From assembly GCF_002849595.1 (NCBI RefSeq), contig NZ_NRQR01000020.1, positions 62,001-126,000 on the forward strand: 64,000 bases of DNA, read 5' to 3'. Under the pieces are notes generated by a model, which saw only the letters and a list, made by a program, of their open reading frames with translations, was not told the DNA's origin and did no database searches. Below are positions 1-9,877 of this stretch, in pieces (within the stretch, counting starts at the first letter, position 1; each line of letters begins with the position of its first letter). Origin of the DNA: Luteimonas rhizosphaerae. Its GTDB lineage: Bacteria > Pseudomonadota > Gammaproteobacteria > Xanthomonadales > Xanthomonadaceae. Position numbers and translations under genes: made by a program.

Positions 1-163
1 TCCAGCGCCCCCCAGCGGCGAGCACCGCGCCGAGTGCGACGATCAGCAGCAGGATCCACGGCGAAATGCCGAGCAGCAACGGCGCGCCGATCAGGAACAG
101 CACGACGAGACAGGCCCAGCCCAAGGTCTGCAGACGGATCGCGGATTCCGGGGACAACGCCAT
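1..163 (-). CDS. small membrane protein, 5' part only
   Basis: The gene starts at 163 on the minus strand and runs off the left edge, so only the first 54 codons are seen. The protein begins MALSPESAIR and has two closely spaced hydrophobic stretches (about residues 14-29 and 32-49) separated by a short Gly/Ser/Pro turn, which suggests a helical hairpin in the inner membrane. An AAGGAG ribosome-binding site lies seven bases before the ATG, so the start is well supported. The family cannot be named from this fragment. Confidence 0.65.
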   Translation of the reverse strand, partial: MALSPESAIRLQTLGWACLVVLFLIGAPLLLGISPWILLLIVALGAVLAAGGRW

Positions 164-441
164 GCCACGCTCCTTGTCGTCAACGCCGTCGCAGCGCGAG
201 CGCCCGTCGACGCCAGCCCGACATGAAAACCCGTTCCTGCAGCCGCCCGCCGGGCGCTGGCGACATTACCACCGCACGTCAGGCGCCACGTGGGTGCGAT
301 CACATCATCGACGAGTGCCCCGGTTAACTGCGGAAACGCCATTCGCGTGAATAGGCTGCCAGGCGGCATGGCCCCGGATTAACTCCGGAATATCGTCCAG
401 GACCGTCATGGGATATGCGTCGGAGTTTCACACGTCATCGA

Positions 442-471
442 TTGACAGCCGCGCGGAGCGGCCAGAGGATT
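442..471 (+). promoter_or_regulatory. possible sigma-70 promoter of the glycine-zipper gene
   Basis: A perfect TTGACA (442-447) is followed after 18 bases by AGGATT (466-471), a weak -10. It points toward the gene starting at 542. The rest of the 378-base gap 164-541 shows no gene or clear structure. Confidence 0.3.
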
Positions 472-541
472 CGACCGGGAACGCGCATCCGGGGGGATCA
501 TGAGCGTGGCCCGCCATCCCGAATCACAGGAAGGAATAGCC

Positions 542-976
542 ATGAAACATGCGTTTGTGGTCAGGTTCTTGCTCGTGTCCCTCGTCGCGCTCGCGCTCCT
601 CGCACCCGTCTCCGCACAGGAAACCAACGTCCGCGAGGGCGTCGTCGAACAGGTCTCGTCCGTCGAGATCGGAAAGCGCCACCACCACGGCGTCGCGGCC
701 ATCATCGGCGCCGGCGTGGGCTACGGCGTCGGCAGTCTCATCGGCGGCGGTCACGGGCGCGATCTGGCGCGCGTGGCGGGTGAACTCGCCGGCTCCACCG
801 CCGCTGTGCACGAAGCCAGGCAGTCCGACCAGCCCGTGCAGGGCGAACAGATCGTCGTGCGCCTGACCAATGGCGTGCTCGTGGCGATCACCCAGTCCGG
901 CGGCTCGGAACTGCACGTGGGCCAACCCGTCCTCATCGAGGGTGCCGGCGAGCATGCGCGCGTGGTCGCGCGGTAA
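542..976 (+). CDS. secreted SlyB-like glycine-zipper protein
   Basis: A 144-residue protein with a cleavable signal peptide (hydrophobic 8-23, cleavage near VSAQE). A glycine-zipper run follows at about residues 50-70 (IGAGVGYGVGSLIGGG), then a beta-rich C-terminal part. This is the layout of SlyB/PcP-type outer-membrane proteins, which support envelope stability, but the lipobox cysteine of true SlyB is missing, so it is probably a soluble or peripheral periplasmic relative. The start at 542 is preferred over an in-frame ATG at 500 because AGGAAGGA lies just before it and the signal peptide begins there. It stands alone on its strand. Confidence 0.8.
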   Translation: MKHAFVVRFLLVSLVALALLAPVSAQETNVREGVVEQVSSVEIGKRHHHGVAAIIGAGVGYGVGSLIGGGHGRDLARVAGELAGSTAAVHEARQSDQPVQGEQIVVRLTNGVLVAITQSGGSELHVGQPVLIEGAGEHARVVAR

Positions 977-1200
977 GGGCTCGCCGGAAAGAATCGTCGT
1001 GACGCGATGCGACGTCTCCGGAATCCGCGCATCGCAATACGCGCGATCGTGGATGACGTGTCGCACACCGCAATCCACCCCCGCGCCGGTGGCGCGACGT
1101 CTCACCGCTGCAGACGTTCCGGATTCGCCGAATGCTCTTCGATCCCGAACCACTCTCGGCCGGACGCCGCCCCACGCGCGCCCGGACCTACGACACACGC

Positions 1201-1220
1201 CGCCCCGCTCCGTCGGGGCG
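1201..1220 (+). other. hairpin in the leader of the next gene
   Basis: A perfect 7-bp inverted repeat, CGCCCCG / CGGGGCG, with a 6-base loop ends 34 bases before the ATG at 1254 and 20 bases before its GGAG site. It could be an attenuator or a terminator for transcripts from the gene ending at 976. There is no T-run. Confidence 0.3.
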
Positions 1221-1253
1221 CTGCCGATGTTCCCCTCACAGGAGAAATTCCCG

Positions 1254-2006
1254 ATGCGTCACGCCACGATCCTGCTCGCGTCCACCCTCGCCCTGTCCTG
1301 CGCCGCCATCGCGCAGACGCCGTCCGACGTCGAAGATATCGTCGGCGCCCGCGCCGCCGGCGGCGAAACCCAGCTGCAAGCGCGCGGCTACGAGTTGAAG
1401 CAGTCCAACGACGTGCGCGACCAGCGCTATACGTTCTGGTGGAATGCGCGCAACGGCCAGTGCATTTCCGTGTCCACGATGGAAGGCCGCTACGCGTCGA
1501 TCCAGCCGGTGCCCGCGAGCAATTGCAGCGGCTCGCGCGACACCGCGACCACCCTGCCCTCGCGTACGCCCGTGCCGGCCGGCAACGACGCACGGTCGCT
1601 GGTGCTGGTCTGCTACGGCGCCGGCAATCGCCCGACCGTGAAGTCGGAACCCAGCTACAGCTGGGACGACAGCACGCACAAATGGCACGAAGAGAACCGC
1701 ATCAGCAGCGGGCGCGAGGGGTTCAACAGCGACGTGCAGCTGGAGCTCTACGGCGATCACGGCCGCATCCACCTCGGCCGCGACCTGGTGCCGCCGATCC
1801 ACTCCGGGGGTTCCAACGGGTGGTGGGACCTGTCGGACCTGTCGGTGACGCCCGATCGCATCACCGCGTCCTACCGCCTCAATGGCATGAACCGGCCCCG
1901 GCTCACCGTCGACCGCCGCTCCGGGCGTCTCTCGATCGATGCCCAGACCGATTTTTCGGGCCAGTGCGACATCGGCAACTGGGCCGAGGGCAGCCGTCGC
2001 TTCTGA
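1254..2006 (+). CDS. secreted two-part protein of unknown function
   Basis: A 250-residue protein with a signal peptide (1-20, ending AIAQ). Residues about 24-100 form one module with an FWWN motif and two cysteines (C70, C91). Residues about 115-250 form a second module containing VCYG, a WDD segment, HSGG, the stretch [17 protein letters not shown], and a terminal F-x-G-x-C. The second module closely matches the whole mature protein encoded at 9878-10369, so the two are paralogues. A GGAG site eight bases before the ATG at 1254 supports this start over longer in-frame options. No enzymatic motif is evident; it is probably periplasmic or secreted. Confidence 0.75.
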   Translation: MRHATILLASTLALSCAAIAQTPSDVEDIVGARAAGGETQLQARGYELKQSNDVRDQRYTFWWNARNGQCISVSTMEGRYASIQPVPASNCSGSRDTATTLPSRTPVPAGNDARSLVLVCYGAGNRPTVKSEPSYSWDDSTHKWHEENRISSGREGFNSDVQLELYGDHGRIHLGRDLVPPIHSGGSNGWWDLSDLSVTPDRITASYRLNGMNRPRLTVDRRSGRLSIDAQTDFSGQCDIGNWAEGSRRF

Positions 2007-2029
2007 CGGCCGGCGTTCGCATGATGCGG

Positions 2030-2054
2030 CAGGCGACGCGATCCGCGTCGCCTG
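2030..2054. terminator. bidirectional hairpin between convergent genes
   Basis: A perfect 11-bp inverted repeat (2030-2040 with 2044-2054) and a 3-base loop sits in the 59-base gap between the secreted-protein gene and the converging ABC permease gene. No T-run follows, as is common in very GC-rich genomes. Position and stem strength suggest a shared terminator. Confidence 0.55.
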
Positions 2055-2065
2055 TCGATCGGGCC

Positions 2066-2823
2066 TCAGGAACGCAGCTTCCAGCCCGAACGGAAGATCC
2101 ACCAGACGGTCGTCAGGCACAGCGCGAGGAAACCGAGGATGGCGACGAAACTGATCCAGACGTCGACGTCCGACGTGCCGAAGAAACTCCAGCGGAACCC
2201 GCTGATCAGATAGACCACCGGATTGAACAGCGCGATGGTGCGCCAGGCCGGCGGCAGCATGTCGATGGAATAGAACGCGCCGCCGAGGAAGGTCAGCGGG
2301 GTGACGACCATCAGCGGGATCACCTGCAGCTTCTGGAAGTCGTCGGCCCACAGGCCGATGATGAAACCGAACAGGCTGAAGGTCAGCGCGGTCAGCACCA
2401 GGAACCCGATCATCACCAGCGGATGCGCGATCTCGTAGTCGACGAAGATCCGCGCGGTCACGAGGATCAGCAGGCCCAGCATCAGCGACTTGGTGGCCGC
2501 CGCACCGACGTAGCCGAGCAGCACCTCGACGAAGGACACCGGCGCCGACAGCAGCTCGTAGATCGTACCGGCCCACTTCGGCATGTAGATGCCGAACGAG
2601 GCGTTGGAGATGCTCTCGTTGAGCAGCGACAGCATGATCAGGCCGGGGATGATGAACGCCCCGTAGGACACGCCGTCGATGTCGCCCATGCGCGAGCCGA
2701 TCGCCGCGCCGAAGACGACGAAGTACAGCGACGTTGTCAGCACCGGCGAGGCGATGGACTGGGTGATGGTGCGGAACGTCCGCGCCATCTCGAAGCGGTA
2801 GATCGCGCGGATCGCGTGCCAGT

Positions 2824-2827
<4 letters not shown>
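2066..2827 (-). CDS. yadH: ABC-2 type exporter permease, YadH-like
   Basis: A 253-residue inner-membrane protein with six predicted helices of the ABC-2 transporter fold. The N-terminal region reads [20 protein letters not shown] and the middle has [12 protein letters not shown] late segment, [20 protein letters not shown], is followed by [14 protein letters not shown]. These match E. coli YadH along its whole length, a permease of unknown substrate. The start overlaps the stop of the ATPase gene by four bases (ATGA), so the two are translationally coupled. Confidence 0.9.
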
Positions 2828-3765
<938 letters not shown>

Positions 3766-4143
3766 GGGGCGAGGGTCGTCCACCGGAAGAAGCGCGGATC
3801 GTAGCCGAGCGATGCCCGGCGCGGTGTCCCGGGTGCGGGACATTCCATCCCTGCGCGTTCCGCTGGACTACGGAGCCGGGCAGGATTTTCCGAGGGTGGA
3901 CGCGCGGCATGCGCCGTCGCCTCCGCGGGCGGCGGGCCCGAATCTCGAAGAGGCGCGCAATGAAGACCGCATCGGGATCGCGGCCGGTGCCGGCGCCCGG
4001 CGCCTGCCGCCAGGTCGCCGTTCGAGCATGGAAACGCCGCCATACAGTGACGACGACCGGTCGCGAGACGGCGGCGTGCCGGGCGTATCCTCGGCGCGGC
4101 GACGACGCCGTCGCCCAGCCCCCGACCCCCTGGAGACGCCACG

Positions 4144-4623
4144 ATGACGCCGAAGCCCCTGATCTGCCTCTGGTACGACGGCGCCGCGCTCGAAGCGGCG
4201 ACCTTCTACGCCGAGACCTTCCCCGACAGCGCCGTGACCGCGGTCCACCACGCGCCCGGCGATTATCCGTCCGGGAAAGCGGGCGACATCCTGACGGTCG
4301 AATTCACCGTCCTCGGCATCCCCTGCCTCGGCCTCAACGGCGGCGACGCGTTCAAGCACAGCGAGGCGTTCTCGTTCCAGATCGCCACCGACGACCAGGC
4401 CGAGACGGACCGCTACTGGAACGCCATCGTCGATAACGGCGGCCAGGCGAGCGCCTGCGGCTGGTGCCGGGACCGCTGGGGCCTGTCCTGGCAGATCACG
4501 CCGCGGGCGCTGTCGGACGCGCTGGCGGGCGCCGACCGCGCTGCCGCGAAGCGCGTCTTCGAGGCGATGATGCAGATGGTCAAGATCGACATCGCGGCGA
4601 TCGAAGCCGCACGTCGCGGCTGA
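4144..4623 (+). CDS. VOC-fold protein of the PhnB-like type
   Basis: A 159-residue cytoplasmic protein with the hallmarks of the PhnB-like ('3-demethylubiquinone methyltransferase-like') VOC family: an opening ICLWYDGAALEAATFYAETF, a central ILTVEFTVLGIPCLGLNGG and a late CGWCRDRWGLSWQI. The old methyltransferase name for this family is misleading; members have a vicinal-oxygen-chelate fold and mostly unknown substrates. GGAG lies eight bases before the ATG. Confidence 0.85.
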   Translation: MTPKPLICLWYDGAALEAATFYAETFPDSAVTAVHHAPGDYPSGKAGDILTVEFTVLGIPCLGLNGGDAFKHSEAFSFQIATDDQAETDRYWNAIVDNGGQASACGWCRDRWGLSWQITPRALSDALAGADRAAAKRVFEAMMQMVKIDIAAIEAARRG

Positions 4624-4833
4624 CAGGGCTGCAGGTTCAGGCGCCGACCCGGATCGCGCGCGCCCGCGTCATCCGGCGAAATCGGCGGGTCGATCCGGGC
4701 AGCACCCTCGCCGCGCTGCCCTCGACGGGCGCGTCCGCGGCCGCTGCCTGCAGGCGCATCGCCAACGACGACATCACCCGGCGCTTGCGATCCCGCGCCT
4801 ATCGTCCGGCGTGTCCTTCCACGGGAGCACCGC

Positions 4834-5193
4834 ATGTCAGACCCGCACAAGACAGTCCTGCAGCAGGCCAATGCCGCGATCGAACAGGGCGACATCGAGG
4901 GATTTCTCGCGTATTGCACCGAGGATGTGGCGTGGACCGCGGTCGGCGCGCCCACGATCGAGGGCAAGGCGGCCGTCAGGGCCTGGATGGCAGAGACCTA
5001 CCGGACGCCACCGGAATTCACCGTGCACCGTCTGATCGCCGAAGACGACATGGTCGTGGCGATCGGCGAGATCACGAGCCGGGACGAACGCGGCGTCGAA
5101 ACCCGCAACGCCTACAGCGACGTCTGGCAGTTCCGCGACGGCAGGATGGCGGCGCTGCAGGCCTTCGTGGTGGCGCTGCCGGAGAAACGCTGA
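4834..5193 (+). CDS. SnoaL-like (NTF2-fold) protein
   Basis: A 119-residue protein with the cone-shaped NTF2 fold pattern: ANAAIEQGDIEGFLAYCTED, a middle EGKAAVRAWM, and a C-terminal DVWQFRDGRMAALQAFV. Such proteins bind or isomerise small hydrophobic molecules, but no specific substrate can be read here. It has no signal peptide and stands alone after a 210-base gap that shows no other gene. Confidence 0.8.
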   Translation: MSDPHKTVLQQANAAIEQGDIEGFLAYCTEDVAWTAVGAPTIEGKAAVRAWMAETYRTPPEFTVHRLIAEDDMVVAIGEITSRDERGVETRNAYSDVWQFRDGRMAALQAFVVALPEKR

Positions 5194-5284
5194 ACTAATC
5201 GACGGGCCGACGACACGCGTTGTTCCCACAGTCCCGCACCGCGACGCGACGCCGCCATGCAAGCGATTCGGCCCGATCGCGTCC

Positions 5285-5485
5285 TCATCCGTAGAAGTCG
5301 ACGCCGATGATCGTGCAGATCTCTTCCTCGTTGTACCCGTGGAAACGGCGGCCGCGCGTCGTGTGCAGCCGCGCGAACAGCTTGCCGTTGGCGGGCGTGC
5401 GCTCGCGGCGTTCCTCCAGCAGCCACCTGGCGTAGTCGTGGGTCAGGTTCCGCTCCCGCGTGGGGTCGCGTTTCATTCGTGCCAT
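5285..5485 (-). CDS. small conserved-looking protein of unknown function
   Basis: A 66-residue, strongly charged cytoplasmic protein beginning MARMKRDPTR and ending GVDFYG. The middle has LTHDYARWLLEERRERT, a likely amphipathic helix. AGGA eight bases before 5485 favours this start over the in-frame ATG at 5494. The tail YNEEEICTIIGVDFYG is unlike random sequence and suggests a real gene. No family is recognised. Confidence 0.6.
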   Translation of the reverse strand: MARMKRDPTRERNLTHDYARWLLEERRERTPANGKLFARLHTTRGRRFHGYNEEEICTIIGVDFYG

Positions 5486-5772
5486 CGTCTGCATCCTAGT
5501 TGGGCGCGCCGGGTCGAGTCCGGCAGCGCGGCGCACAGGGTACGGGACATCACGGGTCGCGCTGCCGTTTCGATGCTGCATGGGCATCGCGAATGCAGGC
5601 GCAGCGCGACGCCGTGCCGCCACCCCATCCGGCCGTCATCCTGCAGCGACGCGACTCGCGCATCCGCGGGCGGACGTGTCACGACAGGCCAGCCGTCGAC
5701 CTCGCTGCCGCTTGCGGGGACAATGCCCCGCCGCGCCCGTGCCGCGCGGCTCCGCCTCCGCACAGGACCGCC

Positions 5773-6318
5773 ATGCGAACCTTCGTACTCCGAGCGCGCG
5801 CCGCCCCCACCGACAGCAAGGCGCTGCTCGCATCGGTCGGCCAGGACGCGCACACCGACCGGCCGGACGTCGTCGTCTATCTGGTGCTGGAAAGCACCCA
5901 GGATTTCTCCCGCACGATCCGGTTCGAAGCCGACGTCATGCAGGACATCGGCGGTTTCGACGAGCAGGCCCTGCTGGGCAAGGTGGCCCGGGCGCTGGAC
6001 GTCTCGCGCGGCATGGCCAAGGACGAGACGCGCGCGGTCGAGTCCGGCGTCGATGTGCGCACGACCAGCTTCGAGCGTCTGGTGCAGACGCTGGCCGTCG
6101 ATCACCAGCTGTTCCTGATGGACCGCAAGGGCACACCGATCCGCACACAGACCTTCGGCGACAACCCCTGCTTCCTGCTGACCGACCACATTCCGATGCC
6201 GAAGAAAACCGTGCCGGGCCTCGAGCGGCTGGGCGCGAAGAAGATCGCGCTGGGCGCGACGATGCTGTTCGCCTCGCAATGCGTCGTGCTGCTCCACCAC
6301 GAGCTCGACCAGCGCTGA
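5773..6318 (+). CDS. TrmY-like (DUF358) SPOUT methyltransferase
   Basis: A 181-residue cytoplasmic protein resembling TrmY (COG1901), the enzyme that N1-methylates pseudouridine 54 in archaeal tRNA. Matching features are the N-terminal MRTFVLRARAAP, the middle TSFERLVQTL, the FLLTDHIPMP motif and the C-terminal LGAKKIALGATMLFASQCVV block that forms the SAM-binding trefoil knot, ending LLHHELDQ. Bacterial members of this family exist, but their RNA target is not established. CAGGA lies before the ATG. It is a single gene. Confidence 0.8.
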   Translation: MRTFVLRARAAPTDSKALLASVGQDAHTDRPDVVVYLVLESTQDFSRTIRFEADVMQDIGGFDEQALLGKVARALDVSRGMAKDETRAVESGVDVRTTSFERLVQTLAVDHQLFLMDRKGTPIRTQTFGDNPCFLLTDHIPMPKKTVPGLERLGAKKIALGATMLFASQCVVLLHHELDQR

Positions 6319-6421
6319 TCCGGTCGGCGCGCCACGCGGCGGCCCCGATCCGTCACCGGTCCGCGCCGCGCACACGACGCGACCCGGCGCCCGGTCCGGC
6401 GCGACCGGTCGCCGGCGAGCC

Positions 6422-6892
6422 CTAGGCGCCGCGCACGCGCAGCGTCAGGCCCTTGAGGAAGTTGCGCAGCAACTGGTCGCCACAGGAACGGAAATTGCGG
6501 TGCCCGGCCTGCCGGAACAGCGCCGACATTTCCGGCTTCGAGATCGGAAACCCGGCGTCGATGAAGATCTGGTGCATGTCGACGTCGGTCAGTTCGAACG
6601 CCACCCGCAGTTTCTTCAGCACGACGTTGTTGCTGATGCGCGCTTCGACCGCGCGCGCGGGCTGGCGCTCGTCGCGGCCGCGACGGTGCACGATGAGCCC
6701 GTCGAGCACGTGGGCCAGCACGGCATCGCTGCAGGCCACGTACCCGGGCTCGTCCTCCTTCAGCAGCAGGGGGCGCACATCGTCGCGCTCAAGGCCGAAT
6801 GCAGGATCGGCCAGATGGGCGAGATCGACCACTTTCTGGTCGCTCAGGTCGAGCATGTACCGGATGCTGCGCAGGACGTCGTTGTTGATCAT
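6422..6892 (-). CDS. yehS: DUF1456 protein YehS
   Basis: A 156-residue cytoplasmic protein made of two DUF1456 repeats: NNDVLRSIRYMLDLSDQKVV near the start and ISNNVVLKKLRVAFELTDVD from about residue 86. It has the same length and layout as E. coli YehS, whose role is unknown. The ATG at 6892 begins MINNDVL, the usual family start. Confidence 0.88.
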   Translation of the reverse strand: MINNDVLRSIRYMLDLSDQKVVDLAHLADPAFGLERDDVRPLLLKEDEPGYVACSDAVLAHVLDGLIVHRRGRDERQPARAVEARISNNVVLKKLRVAFELTDVDMHQIFIDAGFPISKPEMSALFRQAGHRNFRSCGDQLLRNFLKGLTLRVRGA

Positions 6893-7022
6893 GGATCCGT
6901 GAGGCGGTCTCGGGGGCCTGCAGTCTAGCGGTACGCCCCAGGCGTCCGCCTCTGGAGCCGCGCGCCCGACGCGCGCACCATGAGCCGGCAGCCGCCCCCG
7001 CGGCCCCGCTCGGAGACCCGCC

Positions 7023-7724
7023 ATGCGCACCACGCGTCATCCCGCCCTCCTCTCCCTCGCCGTCGTCCTGGCGCTCAGCGCCTGCGCGCAGGCACCGGAT
7101 ACCGAAGCGCCCGCGGGATCCGCCGACGCCGCGCCACGGGACACCGCCGTCACCCGGGACACCTGGCCGGCGAGCCTGCCCGCCTTCGGTGACGGCTACC
7201 CCGACGCCGGCGATCCCTGCCGCCGTGTCGGCGAAAGCGCCGCGACGATCGACTATCTCGACGACAGCGCCGTCCTCGTGGGCTGCCCGTCTGCCGCCGA
7301 CGTGGCGCCGCTCGGCGGCCGCACCGTCGCGACGATCGATGGCGTGACCCTGGTCTCCGTCCCCGGCCGCGACGCGGTGCCGGGAGACGGCGACGGCCAG
7401 GGCGATGCGACCGTGCCGGGCACGCCGTTCCATGCGACCGCGCAGATCCGGTGCTCGGGCTACCGGGGCGCGGCCGAGGGTCTGTGCCCGGCGGGCGTGG
7501 TGCGCAACGCGGAGACCGGCGCGTCGATCGAAGTGACCCTGCCCGACGGCGCCATGCGCATGCTGTATTTCAACCCCGACGGCAGCTTCCTGTCCTTCGG
7601 CAGCGCGCAGGCCGATGGCACGGCGGCGATGGAAAGCAGCGCGCAGCGCGACGGCAATACCACGATTGCCACGCTCGGCAGCGAGCGCTATGCGATTCCC
7701 GACGCCTTCGTCACGGGCGACTGA
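7023..7724 (+). CDS. lipoprotein of unknown function
   Basis: A 233-residue protein with a lipoprotein signal peptide whose lipobox LSAC places the lipidated cysteine at residue 21. After a low-complexity Ala/Asp/Pro linker the mature part is rich in short beta strands and has paired cysteines (for example in GDPC, LVGC, RCSG and GLCP), which suggests a disulfide-stabilised periplasmic domain. No known family motif is seen. Confidence 0.8.
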   Translation: MRTTRHPALLSLAVVLALSACAQAPDTEAPAGSADAAPRDTAVTRDTWPASLPAFGDGYPDAGDPCRRVGESAATIDYLDDSAVLVGCPSAADVAPLGGRTVATIDGVTLVSVPGRDAVPGDGDGQGDATVPGTPFHATAQIRCSGYRGAAEGLCPAGVVRNAETGASIEVTLPDGAMRMLYFNPDGSFLSFGSAQADGTAAMESSAQRDGNTTIATLGSERYAIPDAFVTGD

Positions 7725-7736
7725 GCTGCGGTCGCA

Positions 7737-7769
7737 CCACGCGCGCGGCCGGCGTCTTCGCGCGCGTGG
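7737..7769 (+). terminator. strong hairpin after the lipoprotein gene
   Basis: A perfect 11-bp inverted repeat (7737-7747 with 7759-7769) and an 11-base loop begins 13 bases after the stop codon at 7724. It fits an intrinsic terminator without a T-run. Confidence 0.5.
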
Positions 7770-7923
7770 CGCCCGATCCCGCGCGCTGCGCGCGCCACAT
7801 CCCGACGCCGTCCATCGGCGTGACCGACCGGTTGCGCGCAAGGTCACGATGCGACGGCTTGTCCGGTGGGCGCAGGCGCAGCGATACTCGAGGCTGCTTC
7901 AGGGGAACGCCGGGGACCCACGC

Positions 7924-8346
7924 ATGCGGATTCTGACGCTGGTGCTGCTGGCCGCTGCCTGCTACGGCGGTTTCCAGTGGTGGCAGGAGCGGCGCGCCGA
8001 CGACGCGCTGGCGACTGCGAGCCCGAACGGCTTCGTGCCGGTGGAAATGCCGAGCGGCGTGCCGGGCGATGTCGTCCTGGTGCTGGCCCCGCCGAACTGC
8101 CCGTCCGACCAGGCGCAGCGCGCCGAGACCCTGATCGCCGAACTCGGACGCGCCGGCATCCCGGTGCGTCGCGGCAGCGGCTTCTCGTTCTCGGTCGACG
8201 ACCCCTCCGCCGAACAACGCGCCGGAATCGATCGTGCTGTTGCGGTGTTCCAGCGCGGCGCCCCCGCCGTGTTCGTCAACGGCATGGCGATGTCCGATCC
8301 ATCCCCGCTGCAGACGATCGCCGAATACCGCCGGACGCGGCAATAG
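7924..8346 (+). CDS. membrane-anchored or exported thioredoxin-fold-like protein
   Basis: A 140-residue protein with an N-terminal hydrophobic anchor or signal (MRILTLVLLAAACYGGFQWW). The following domain has APPNCPSDQAQRAETLI, GIPVRRGSG and a late GAPAVFVNGMAMSDPS, a pattern reminiscent of glutaredoxin-like folds (strand, cysteine turn, helix, cis-Pro-like region). Only one cysteine is present in the motif, so classical redox activity is uncertain. The assignment is tentative. Confidence 0.65.
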   Translation: MRILTLVLLAAACYGGFQWWQERRADDALATASPNGFVPVEMPSGVPGDVVLVLAPPNCPSDQAQRAETLIAELGRAGIPVRRGSGFSFSVDDPSAEQRAGIDRAVAVFQRGAPAVFVNGMAMSDPSPLQTIAEYRRTRQ

Positions 8347-8530
8347 CGAAGCCGCGCGACCGGATCGTAGCGCTTCGCGCTGCTGCGTCGAGCGCAGAGA
8401 TTCGCCGCACGCCGGCGCTGCCGTCGTGGCCGAGAGGGCCCTGCGTGCAGATCCGACGCCGCATTCCCACGCATCTCACCCGGACTGCGCTTCACTGCGT
8501 CCGACCGACCTGCCCGCCCGGGAATCCGCC

Positions 8531-9067
8531 ATGGACCACGTCTTCATCGACCAGCTTGCCGACATTGCCCGCACCTTGCTGGTCGGCACGCTCGCCTACA
8601 TCGGTCTCGTCCTGCTGTCGCGTGCGTCGGGCAAACGCACACTGTCGAAGATGAATGCCTTCGACCTGATCGTCACCGTGGCGCTGGGCTCGACACTGGC
8701 GACGATCCTGCTCAGCCAGGACGTCGCGCTGGCCCAAGGCATGACGGCGCTGGCGCTCCTGATCGCACTGCAATTCGTGGTGACCTGGAGCAGCGTCCGC
8801 TTCGGCTGGGTCCGTCGCGTGGTGACCGGAGAACCCGCCCTGCTGCTGCACGACGGGCGGATGCTGCCGGAGGCGATGCGCAAGGCGCGCGTGACCGCGG
8901 ACGAAATCCGGGCCGCCATCCGCCAGGCCGGCATCCCGGCGCTGGCGCGCGTGCAGGCGGTGGTGCTGGAGACGGACGGCACGATGAGCGTCGTCGAACG
9001 CGCACCGGACGACAGCGCCGCCACGGCCCTCGAGGGCGTCGAGCGCGCGACCGGCGCGATGCCCTGA
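8531..9067 (+). CDS. DUF421 membrane protein, YetF-like
   Basis: A 178-residue inner-membrane protein with three N-terminal helices (about 16-32, 45-65, 71-88) followed by a small cytoplasmic domain of the DUF421/YetF type. Diagnostic parts are RASGKRTLSKMNAFDLIVTV after helix 1 and LLHDGRMLPEAMRKARVTAD in the soluble domain. YetF-family proteins are linked to spore and envelope stress in Bacillus; their role in proteobacteria is unknown. Confidence 0.88.
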   Translation: MDHVFIDQLADIARTLLVGTLAYIGLVLLSRASGKRTLSKMNAFDLIVTVALGSTLATILLSQDVALAQGMTALALLIALQFVVTWSSVRFGWVRRVVTGEPALLLHDGRMLPEAMRKARVTADEIRAAIRQAGIPALARVQAVVLETDGTMSVVERAPDDSAATALEGVERATGAMP

Positions 9068-9072
9068 CACCC

Positions 9073-9091
9073 ACCGGACGCCGGCTCCGGT
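9073..9091. terminator. short hairpin between convergent genes
   Basis: ACCGGA and TCCGGT flank a 7-base loop in the 23-base gap between the DUF421 gene and the converging lipocalin-like gene. The 6-bp stem is modest, so the call is weak. Confidence 0.3.
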
Positions 9092-9579
9092 CAGGGCGTT
9101 TCGATCGCCCGTTCGAAGGTGATGATGCTGCGCGTCTCGCCCTTGTCCGCCCAGTTCGGCATCACCCGCCACGGCGTCAGCACCTGCAGCAGATCGTCTT
9201 CGAGGCGGAACTGCCGACGCTGCTCCGTGCCGACCCACGCCGGGTTCCAGGCCACGTCGACGGCCGTGATCCAGTCGTCGCCTTCGATCCGGTAACGACC
9301 GGTGTAGGCGATCACGGTTTCCAGCAGGCGGGCGAGTTCGACATCCGTCTCGCCCGGTTCGCGGCCATCGCCGGTCAACATGAACCAGACGCGGCCCTCG
9401 GGGGTGAAGATCGTATAGCCCGTCGGCCGGTCGCCCATCGGCGGGAACCGTTCACCGGTCGTGCGGACTTCCACGTCGTAGGACACCAGGCGCCAGGTGC
9501 CCTCGATGGCGCGCGACGAAACGGAACGGTCCTGCGGAACAGATCGGGTCTCGGACCCGGGCGGCAGTGGATTCGCCAT
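9091..9579 (-). CDS. lipocalin-like domain protein
   Basis: A 162-residue protein of the lipocalin-like (Lipocalin_5) type: IEGTWRLVSYDVEV near the start, PTGYTIFTPEGRVWFMLT, an AYTGRYRIEGDDWITAV core and the C-terminal LLQVLTPWR. No signal peptide is seen, so it is probably cytoplasmic. The start is uncertain: 9579 (MANPLPP) is chosen, but longer in-frame starts exist and none has a good ribosome-binding site. A second lipocalin-like protein is encoded at 25897-26430. Confidence 0.8.
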   Translation of the reverse strand: MANPLPPGSETRSVPQDRSVSSRAIEGTWRLVSYDVEVRTTGERFPPMGDRPTGYTIFTPEGRVWFMLTGDGREPGETDVELARLLETVIAYTGRYRIEGDDWITAVDVAWNPAWVGTEQRRQFRLEDDLLQVLTPWRVMPNWADKGETRSIITFERAIETP

Positions 9580-9877
9580 CACAGGCGGCGCGCCCAGCGC
9601 GTTGCGGACATAGCGGTCACTCCAGTGCGGACAGCACGACACCGCCTGCATCGCAGCGTCGTGAGCGCGCGATTGTCGCATTGCGACCGGTGAACACGCG
9701 GTGGCCGCTTCCCCGCAATGTGCTCGGGTGCAGGGCGTGATCCGGGCGGTGCGGGCGCGCGCGACTGCGGTGGCACGACACCGGAACCGGCGCGTGCGAC
9801 GCGCGGCCGCGAGAGGCCATCCGCATACGGAAAGGGGCAGCACGCGCCGCCCCTCCGATCGTTGCCTGCGTGGCCTT

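Noticed and set aside
6401..6412. The 12-base palindrome GCGACCGGTCGC between two convergent genes
   Set aside because: Very short and common by chance at this GC content; the surrounding 100 bases do not extend the stem, so no terminator is called.
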